The notes beneath the pieces were generated by a model that was not told the origin of the DNA, searched no databases, and worked only from the letters and a program-made list of their open reading frames with translations. This document shows, piece after piece, positions 1-4,803 of a stretch of 7,225 nt of DNA; positions within the stretch are counted from its first letter, which is position 1, and each line of letters starts with the position of its first letter. The DNA lies in contig JAGCCD010000151.1 of NCBI GenBank assembly GCA_017651785.1, forward strand, positions 1 to 7,225, written 5' to 3'. Source of the DNA: Bacteroidales bacterium. GTDB lineage: Bacteria; Bacteroidota; Bacteroidia; Bacteroidales; UBA932. Made by a program: the position numbers and the translations under genes.

Positions 1-2
1 AG

Positions 3-1229
3 GAGCTTCTCTCCCATCCGGAGCTCGCAACCGGGAACTATGCCAATTATCCTCTTCCCACCGGCCATCCAACACCGGCACCGGAAGGCTATAAGCCCTT
101 TTATATCAGCCACTACGGAAGACACGGCTCGCGCTATATGACAAGCGACAGGGCCTACCGCCGGCTGGTGCGGCAGCTTGATACTGCCGCTGTCCTTGGG
201 CTGCTTACAGAATATGGTAAAGATGTCCGCACCCGTATTGGCATAGCCGCAGAGAACGCCAGGCAGAGGGCCGGCGAGCTCACCGCCCTTGGGGCACGGC
301 AGCATATGGCCATAGCACGCAGGATGTACGACAACTACCCTGAGCTCCTGAAAAAGCCTCTCAAGGTGACGGTCAATTCATCGGACTCTCGGCGCGTAAT
401 GCTCAGCATGGCCAATTTCTGCAACGAGCTCAAGTCGCTCAACCCGTCGCTGGATTTCAGCATGAACGCCAGTGCGCACGACCTGTACTACGTCAAGGCC
501 AACAGGAACATAGTCATCCCCCCGTCAGAGACGGACGGCCCGCTTTACGACAAGCTCAAGGCCTTCAAGCAGAAAATGCTCAGCGGCGAGCCCCAGATCC
601 AGGCCATCTTCACAGATCCGGAGCGGGCAAAGACCTTCATAGACCAGTACACCTTCGCAGACGACCTCTATAACGTGGCGGCGGACATGTACTGCCTGCC
701 GGAGCTCAAGCTGAGCTTCGACGACCTCTTTGGAGAAGACGGGATGATAGACGGATTCCGTGCCTACAACGCCAGCTGGTGCCTTTGGGAGGGCCTTATG
801 CCGGGAGCAAGAAAGAGTTACTACGGCATCTATCCGCTGCTGCAGAACTTCCTTGACAATGCTGCGGAAATGATAGCCTCCGGCGGCTGCGGCCTGCGCC
901 TGCGCTTCGGTCACGACGATGTTGTGCTGCCCTTCGCCTTCACTATGGGATTCCGCGAGGCTGTCGGGGCGACGGACGATATGGAAGACCTCCACCACCA
1001 CTTCTCCATCTTCCGCCTTATTCCCATGGCCGCCAACGTTCAGTGGGTGTTCTTCCGCAAGGAAGGCTCTGACGACATCCTGGTGAAGTTCCTTATGAAC
1101 GAGAACGAGACTTCGGTTCCCCTTCCCACAGACTGCTATCCGTTCTACCATTGGAGTGACGTAGAAAAGTACTACCGCGGCAAGATTGAAGCCGCCCATC
1201 TGGAATACAAAAACCCTGCAGACAAATGA
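3..1229 (+). CDS. Histidine acid phosphatase family protein, 5'-truncated by window edge (tandem copy 1)
   Basis: The open frame runs in from the left edge with no stop, giving 408 in-window residues. The true start lies upstream: aligned with the next gene, about 25 residues are missing, probably the signal peptide. An internal ATG at 138 lies just after the catalytic motif, so it cannot be the start. The phosphohistidine motif RHGSRY is encoded at 120-137 (nucleophile His at 123-125), and the C-terminal proton-donor pair His-Asp at 912-917 in the context LRFGHD. This is the branch-2 histidine phosphatase layout (acid phosphatase/phytase type), probably exported and hydrolysing phosphomonoesters; the substrate is unknown. 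By eye it is 40-50% identical to the next gene. The residue matching that gene's Arg150, a phosphate ligand in the family, is Asn here (codon 375-377). The stop overlaps the next start as ATGA (1226-1229), implying co-translation. Confidence 0.88.
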   Translation, partial: ELLSHPELATGNYANYPLPTGHPTPAPEGYKPFYISHYGRHGSRYMTSDRAYRRLVRQLDTAAVLGLLTEYGKDVRTRIGIAAENARQRAGELTALGARQHMAIARRMYDNYPELLKKPLKVTVNSSDSRRVMLSMANFCNELKSLNPSLDFSMNASAHDLYYVKANRNIVIPPSETDGPLYDKLKAFKQKMLSGEPQIQAIFTDPERAKTFIDQYTFADDLYNVAADMYCLPELKLSFDDLFGEDGMIDGFRAYNASWCLWEGLMPGARKSYYGIYPLLQNFLDNAAEMIASGGCGLRLRFGHDDVVLPFAFTMGFREAVGATDDMEDLHHHFSIFRLIPMAANVQWVFFRKEGSDDILVKFLMNENETSVPLPTDCYPFYHWSDVEKYYRGKIEAAHLEYKNPADK

Positions 1230-2491
1230 AGACAAAGCTTTTGATACCGCTGCTGCTCCTTCTTTCTGTGGGAGTTTCGGCACAGACCTCCAGGAGGGAG
1301 ATGTTCAAGGATCCGGGACGTCTTGGAGCAACCTATTTCTTGTATCCGGGCCCTTCGCAGAAGGCCCTCACACCCACCCCAGAAGGCTATAAGCCATTCT
1401 ATATCAGCCACTACGGCCGCCACGGCTCGCGCTATATGACGTCCAACCGGTACTATGTCCGTGCCATAGGCCAGCTGGATACGGCTGCCCGGATGGGGCT
1501 TCTTACCGCCAAGGGAGCCGAGGTGCTGGAGAAACTGCGAATCGGTTATGCTGACGCCTGGAACAGGGACGGCGACCTTACCGCCCTGGGCGGCAGGCAG
1601 CATATGGAGATAGCCCGCCGTATGTATGAGCGCTTCCCCGAGCTGCTTTCCCAGCCCATAAGTGTAGACGCCCGTTCGTCTACTGTCGGCCGCTGCATGA
1701 TAAGCATGTTCTACTTCTGCCAGGAGCTCGAGGGCCTCAATCCCGACCTTGAGGTCCGCATGGACGCCAGCCAGCGCGATATGCGTTTCGTTGTGGAAGA
1801 CCGTGACCTGCCCCTCGAGAAAACCGCCGTTACGGAAGATTATGAGCGAAGGGTCCGCGCCATGCGGGAGAAGGCCTACAACCCCGCGCGCCTTATGAAA
1901 GTCCTGTTCAAGGATGTGCGCAAGGCGCAGGAGTTCGTACGCGGTCCCGAGCTTATGGAGTCCCTTTATCACGTGGCGAACGACTTCATGAGCCTGCCCG
2001 AGCTCGGCCTCACCATGACCGATATCTTCACCAAAGACGAGCTGTTCCGCATCTGGACGGCCCTGAACGCCAACTGGGCTCTGCGTTCCGGCATAATTCC
2101 CGGCTCCACTCCCGCCTACCTCAGAAAGAAAGAGGTGAGGGACAGCATCCAGAGCATAGCGGACAGGGTGATAAGCGCGGGCGAACCTGCCGTAACGCTC
2201 CGTTTCAGCCACGACAGCTCAGTGTTGCCGCTCGCCTATCTTCTTGGGCTCAAGGAAGCCATTGGCGCCCGCACCGACATAGAGAACCTCCACAAGTACG
2301 TCTCCATAGACAAGATAATCCCCATGGCGGGCAACATCCAGATGGTTTTCTACCGCAAGGAAGGCTCGGACGACGTTCTGGTGAAGTTCCTTCTGAACGA
2401 GAACGAGACTTCCATCCCCGTGAAGACGGACGTGGCACCGTACTATCACTGGAAAGACGTAAAGGCTTTCTGGGAAGGGTGGGGGAGCTAG
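1226..2491 (+). CDS. Secreted histidine acid phosphatase family protein (tandem copy 2)
   Basis: This 421-residue protein starts with MKTK, a Leu-rich hydrophobic core and a cleavage region ending SAQ at residue 20, so export is predicted. The phosphohistidine motif R65-H66-G67-S68-R69-Y70 follows 'YISHYG'. R150 in 'DARSS' matches the third phosphate-binding Arg of acid phosphatases (Arg79 in human prostatic acid phosphatase, Arg92 in E. coli AppA). H329-D330 in 'LRFSHD' is the proton-donor motif; HD points to acid phosphatase/phytase-like enzymes, whereas MINPP enzymes have HAE. All catalytic residues are present and the length suits a single-domain member. Expected role: release of phosphate from sugar or inositol phosphates in the periplasm or at the surface; the substrate is inferred only from family. 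Its start overlaps the upstream paralog's stop, and no Shine-Dalgarno is visible. The stop TAG overlaps the convergent thioredoxin gene's stop. Confidence 0.92.
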   Translation: MKTKLLIPLLLLLSVGVSAQTSRREMFKDPGRLGATYFLYPGPSQKALTPTPEGYKPFYISHYGRHGSRYMTSNRYYVRAIGQLDTAARMGLLTAKGAEVLEKLRIGYADAWNRDGDLTALGGRQHMEIARRMYERFPELLSQPISVDARSSTVGRCMISMFYFCQELEGLNPDLEVRMDASQRDMRFVVEDRDLPLEKTAVTEDYERRVRAMREKAYNPARLMKVLFKDVRKAQEFVRGPELMESLYHVANDFMSLPELGLTMTDIFTKDELFRIWTALNANWALRSGIIPGSTPAYLRKKEVRDSIQSIADRVISAGEPAVTLRFSHDSSVLPLAYLLGLKEAIGARTDIENLHKYVSIDKIIPMAGNIQMVFYRKEGSDDVLVKFLLNENETSIPVKTDVAPYYHWKDVKAFWEGWGS

Positions 2492-2976
2492 TACTGCTCC
2501 TTGAGGCGGCGTAGCGTTTCCAGCTCGTCGCCGGGGCGGTAACCTATGTGGGTGTAGACCAGGTTGCCGTCTTTGTCGTAAAGAAAGATCTGAGGCACCG
2601 CGGAAACTCCGAGTGCCCTGCGCAGTTCGCCGTTAGGGTCGAACAGCGTGGATATGCCGTCCCATTCGCGGCCCTTGCTAAGGGCGATGGCGCGCTGGAG
2701 CGAGCGGCTGTCGTCTATGGAGACGGCATAGATGCGGGGCGCCTTGGGGCCGTCCCAGTCTATGAGCTCCTCTGCTGTTGCGTCCAGCTCCAGAAGGCAG
2801 GGCTTGCAGGTTGTCATCCAGAGACTTATGAGGAACGGGGTCTTGTGGTCTATCAGCGAAGAGGTTGCGACTTTATTGCCTGCCGCGTCCTGCAGGTCTG
2901 CGGCTGGAATTGACTGGGCCGCCGCCTTTGCAAAAGGCAGAAGGGCTATGACGGCAAGAATGATAAGCTTTTTCAT
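2488..2976 (-). CDS. Secreted TlpA/ResA-like thioredoxin-fold protein
   Basis: This 162-residue protein has an N-terminal signal peptide (MKKLII..., Ala-rich, 'KAAAQ' at 17-21), so it probably acts in the periplasm. The thioredoxin fold shows the redox motif C57-K58-P59-C60 after 'SLWMTT', with W53 in the usual place four residues before the first Cys. The cis-proline is P128 in 'VSAVPQIFLYD', and 'DKDGNLVYTHIGY' is the typical strand-turn-strand that follows. Length and layout fit the TlpA/ResA class, which reduces disulfides of exported proteins or supports cytochrome c maturation. The catalytic residues are complete but the client is unknown. It lies 22 bp downstream of rimM on the same strand and is probably co-transcribed with it. 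No Shine-Dalgarno precedes the ATG. Its stop overlaps the convergent phosphatase stop by 4 bp. Confidence 0.9.
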   Translation of the reverse strand: MKKLIILAVIALLPFAKAAAQSIPAADLQDAAGNKVATSSLIDHKTPFLISLWMTTCKPCLLELDATAEELIDWDGPKAPRIYAVSIDDSRSLQRAIALSKGREWDGISTLFDPNGELRRALGVSAVPQIFLYDKDGNLVYTHIGYRPGDELETLRRLKEQY

Positions 2977-2998
2977 CGTGACAACAGAGCAGCAACAA

Positions 2999-3463
2999 TC
3001 ACACCAACCCGTCGGGCAGGTCCATCACAAGGACTTTGCGGGATGCGTCGGCCTCGCGGATGAGGTCTTCGTGCAGGGGAACAAGGGCATCGCCTATCTC
3101 AAGGCAGGGATTGCCCGGAATGTCTATGAGCCCGGAGACGGTGCCCACAAGGGTTTCTCCGTTGTAAAGGGTCCATCCTGTGAAGTCCTCTTCGTCCCCG
3201 TCTTCGAATTCGGCGTCCAGGAAAATCTCCCGGCCCACCAGCTCTTCCGCGTCCTCGAGGGAGTTTACGTCCGTAATGTGGATTATGGCGCGTGAACGGC
3301 CCCTGGGCGTGAAAGAATCAACAAAAAAGGGAACCGGCAGTCCGTCAAAATAGACGTACACCGGTTCTCCAGAGTTGATTTCCTGAATATCGACCTCGAG
3401 TTCCCCTACAAGGAGGTCTCCGTCGATTCCATTGGATTTCAGAATTTTTGCGGCAGGGATCAT
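2999..3463 (-). CDS. rimM: Ribosome maturation factor RimM
   Basis: This 154-residue cytoplasmic protein assists late maturation of the 30S subunit head and, in the known family, binds ribosomal protein S19. The N-terminal barrel begins 'AAKILKSNGIDGDLLV', matching the family's 'kI.k.hGi.Ge..V' opening. 'SLEDAEELVGREIFL' closes this domain near residue 83. The C-terminal PRC-barrel follows: 'GWTLYNG', 'VGTVSGLIDIPGNP', 'ALVPLHEDLI' and a terminal 'DLPDGLV' equivalent to the usual 'PEGL'. It is slightly shorter than the common ~170 residues, mainly at the N-terminus, but both domains are complete. The ATG is 2 bp after the rpsP stop, so translation is probably coupled. The rpsP-rimM order is widely conserved and supports both calls. 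The start is fixed by this junction and by homology. Confidence 0.93.
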   Translation of the reverse strand: MIPAAKILKSNGIDGDLLVGELEVDIQEINSGEPVYVYFDGLPVPFFVDSFTPRGRSRAIIHITDVNSLEDAEELVGREIFLDAEFEDGDEEDFTGWTLYNGETLVGTVSGLIDIPGNPCLEIGDALVPLHEDLIREADASRKVLVMDLPDGLV

Positions 3464-3465
3464 CC

Positions 3466-4020
3466 TTATGCTTCTGCCTCTGCGGGAGCCTCCTCTGCGG
3501 GAGCGGCTTCTTCTGCAGGAGCCTCGGCGGCGGCCTTCTCGGCAGCCTCCTTGGCGGCGAGCTCGGCGGCCTTCTTGGCCAGAGCCTCGGCGCGGGCCTC
3601 GTTGACCTTAACCTCTTCTGCCTTGGCAGCCTTGCGGGCCTCTATGGCAGCGTTCTTGATGCCGGTCTTCTTAGCCTCGATCTTGGAATCCCTTTCTGCC
3701 TTCCAGTCGTTCCACTTCTTGTCGGCAACCTCGGGGGTGAGAGCTCCCTTGGCTACGCCGCCGTCAAGATGGTGACGGAGAAGCACACCCTCGTAAGAGA
3801 GGATGCGGCGGGTGGTGAGAGTGGGCTGGGCACCTACCTTGAGCCATGCGAGGGCGCGATCGAAATCGAGCACTATGGTTGCAGGGTTGGTGTTGGGGTT
3901 GTAAGAGCCAATCTGCTCAATGTAACGACCGTCGCGCGGTGCGCGTGAGTCTGCCACAACAATGTGGAAGAATGCGAAATTCTTCTTTCCGTGGCGCTGT
4001 AAACGAATCTTAACAGCCAT
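3466..4020 (-). CDS. rpsP: 30S ribosomal protein S16 with long Ala/Glu-rich C-terminal extension
   Basis: The N-terminus '[18 protein letters not shown]' and the following '[20 protein letters not shown]' and '[12 protein letters not shown]' are diagnostic of S16 (bS16), an assembly protein of the 30S body. The S16 core ends near residue 90. The remaining ~90 residues are an extension: a Lys/Ala/Glu-rich, probably helical stretch (about 100-165), then a PAEE/PAEA low-complexity tail (about 166-184). Similar tails are known in Bacteroidota S16, so this is lineage-typical rather than a fusion. It is the first gene of the leftward cluster and is followed 2 bp later by rimM. A consensus-like Bacteroidota promoter lies about 64 bp upstream, and the A-rich stretch before the ATG replaces a Shine-Dalgarno. 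Confidence 0.96.
   Translation of the reverse strand: MAVKIRLQRHGKKNFAFFHIVVADSRAPRDGRYIEQIGSYNPNTNPATIVLDFDRALAWLKVGAQPTLTTRRILSYEGVLLRHHLDGGVAKGALTPEVADKKWNDWKAERDSKIEAKKTGIKNAAIEARKAAKAEEVKVNEARAEALAKKAAELAAKEAAEKAAAEAPAEEAAPAEEAPAEAEA
3478..3522. repeat. Imperfect 12-bp repeats inside the rpsP 3' end
   Basis: The unit CTCTGCGGGAGC occurs exactly at 3478-3489 and 3493-3504. A variant, TTCTGCAGGAGC, lies at 3511-3522. Periods are 15 and 18 bp, so the reading frame is kept. On the minus strand the units encode the PAEE/PAEA motifs of the S16 tail, so tail length could vary by slippage between strains. Confidence 0.7.
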
Positions 4021-4030
4021 TGTGAATCTG
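4020..4030. repeat. 11-bp direct repeat, copy A, at the rpsP start codon
   Basis: The sequence TTGTGAATCTG (CAGATTCACAA in the rpsP direction) recurs exactly 80 bp away at 4100-4110. This copy ends on the A of the rpsP ATG, so it covers the translation initiation region. Confidence 0.5.
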
Positions 4031-4057
4031 TTTGTTTTTTAATTGTTTAACCTGAAA

Positions 4058-4082
4058 AGTCCGCCCTTCTCGAGAGCGGACT
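4058..4082 (-). promoter_or_regulatory. Hairpin at the start of the rpsP leader
   Basis: The arms AGTCCGC (4058-4064) and GCGGACT (4076-4082) are exact reverse complements, giving a 7-bp stem with an 11-nt loop. The loop contains most of the 8-bp palindrome TCTCGAGA (4068-4075). In the rpsP direction the stem starts within a few bases of the predicted transcript start and is followed by only four T's, a weak terminator tail. It could stabilise the 5' end, act as a regulatory leader, or be incidental. Confidence 0.45.
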
Positions 4083-4083
4083 G

Positions 4084-4114
4084 CAAAGGTAGCAATTATT
4101 TGTGAATCTGCAAA
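4084..4114 (-). promoter_or_regulatory. Predicted Bacteroidota-type promoter for rpsP-rimM-thioredoxin
   Basis: Read on the minus strand, the -33 element TTTG (4111-4114) is followed by 19 bp and then TACCTTTG (4084-4091), an exact fit to the -7 consensus TAnnTTTG. The spacing lies within the usual range for the Bacteroidota primary sigma factor. The transcript should start near 4077-4081, giving a leader of about 60 nt. Confidence 0.75.
4100..4110. repeat. 11-bp direct repeat, copy B, inside the rpsP promoter spacer
   Basis: This is an exact copy of the 11-mer at 4020-4030 in the same orientation. It lies between the -33 and -7 elements of the predicted rpsP promoter, a position where a bound protein could affect transcription. 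No inverted symmetry is seen. Confidence 0.5.
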
Positions 4115-4127
4115 TATGACTTTTCCT

Positions 4128-4159
4128 TTTGCACTATTGCGCCAAAATATTTAACTTTG
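4128..4159 (+). promoter_or_regulatory. Predicted Bacteroidota-type promoter for the barrel/lipoprotein operon
   Basis: TTTG at 4128-4131 is followed by 20 bp and then TAACTTTG (4152-4159), matching TTTG-N19-21-TAnnTTTG. The transcript should start near 4163-4167, leaving a very short leader of under 20 nt before the ATG at 4183. It sits 13 bp from the -33 element of the divergent rpsP promoter. Confidence 0.72.
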
Positions 4160-4182
4160 GGACATTACCAAAACTCCCTCAG

Positions 4183-4785
4183 ATGAAAAAACTGTTTTTT
4201 ATTGCGGTTCTGTGCCTGACGTGCCTCGGCGCGGGCGCCCAGGAGCCGCTCAAACTGACTACCAGGCAAAAGCCGCTTCTTTCACGTCCTGTCAAGGACT
4301 CCGGTACCAGCGGTGGATTCTTCTTTATGTTCGACTCGTTCCTTACCCCGGACTTTCAGGTCCCCGCTGCCGCCAAAGCCCTGAATACCGGAGGACTGGG
4401 CCTGAACATAGAATTCGCCCTGTTCGCGCCGTTCTACCTTCAGATAGACGGCTTCGCAAGTATGCTTACCGTAAAGGAAGCCACCAACGGAGTAGAGCCC
4501 GGAGACTTCTGGAGACTGGGCGGCGAGGCCTACCTCAACTGGCACGTACTTCCTTATCTGGGGTCAATCTCCAACTGGCTGGTTCCATACATCGGTGCCG
4601 GTTATCAGCTGTCTTCCATCAAGATCCAGGATACCAGATACAATACCAGCGCGCCCATGCTCCAGGCATGCTTACGGCTTAATCTGTCTGCATATTACTT
4701 CGAGGTGGCTTACCGTCAGTCACTCCCGCTTCCGGCATTCAAGCCGCAGCGGATCATTCTCTTTGGCGGAGGTTTCAGTTTTTAA
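4183..4785 (+). CDS. Small exported protein, probable outer-membrane beta-barrel, family not recognised
   Basis: This 200-residue protein starts at the ATG opening MKKLFF, which gives a clean signal peptide ending 'GAGAQ' at residue 20. An upstream in-frame ATG at 4129 falls inside the predicted promoter and is rejected. After a polar linker (21-45), the rest is rich in aromatic and Gly residues in alternating patterns. Likely strands are about 72-80, 82-94, 109-121, 133-146, 158-170, 171-180 and 190-200. The last strand, 'RIILFGGGFSF', ends in Phe, as outer-membrane barrel proteins commonly do. I infer a small barrel of about eight strands in the outer membrane; no family motif was recognised. 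It is first in an operon with the lipoprotein gene 18 bp downstream. A soluble beta-sandwich secreted protein is the main alternative. Confidence 0.8.
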   Translation: MKKLFFIAVLCLTCLGAGAQEPLKLTTRQKPLLSRPVKDSGTSGGFFFMFDSFLTPDFQVPAAAKALNTGGLGLNIEFALFAPFYLQIDGFASMLTVKEATNGVEPGDFWRLGGEAYLNWHVLPYLGSISNWLVPYIGAGYQLSSIKIQDTRYNTSAPMLQACLRLNLSAYYFEVAYRQSLPLPAFKPQRIILFGGGFSF

Positions 4786-4788
4786 GTG

Positions 4789-4796
4789 AAAGGAGG
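4789..4796 (+). promoter_or_regulatory. Strong Shine-Dalgarno AAAGGAGG deciding the lipoprotein start
   Basis: AAAGGAGG lies 7 nt before the ATG at 4804, which is optimal spacing. It sits directly after the upstream TAA (4783-4785). It rules out the in-frame GTG at 4786, which would place the ribosome-binding site inside the coding region. The other genes in the window lack a comparable sequence. Confidence 0.85.
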
Positions 4797-4803
4797 ACAG
4801 ACA

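Noticed and set aside
1172..2212. 346-residue open frame antisense to phosphatase copy 2
   Set aside because: It lies wholly opposite convincing coding sequence with conserved motifs and has no recognisable domains. It is a codon-bias shadow in GC-rich DNA.
2472..2485. G-rich tract that might form a G-quadruplex
   Set aside because: Only three usable G-runs are present (3, 3 and 5 G's), short of the four needed for a standard quadruplex.
2484..2500. Hairpin across the CTAG stop overlap as a terminator
   Set aside because: Only 5 bp pair firmly (two more as G-U), and there is no T-run on either side, so it is too weak to call.
2999..3463. rimM as a truncated pseudogene because of its 154-residue length
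   Set aside because: Both the N-terminal barrel and PRC-barrel motifs, including the C-terminal PDGL, are present without frame breaks.
3448..3948. Leu/Gly-rich open frame antisense to rpsP
   Set aside because: Its composition comes from reading the Ala/Glu-rich S16 tail on the opposite strand. S16 is unmistakable.
4129..4182. Earlier in-frame ATG for the barrel protein
   Set aside because: It lies within the predicted promoter and would bury the signal peptide behind 18 extra residues. ATG 4183 gives a standard export signal.
4786..4803. GTG start for the lipoprotein
   Set aside because: The Shine-Dalgarno at 4789-4796 is correctly spaced for ATG 4804, and the shorter start gives a normal lipoprotein signal.
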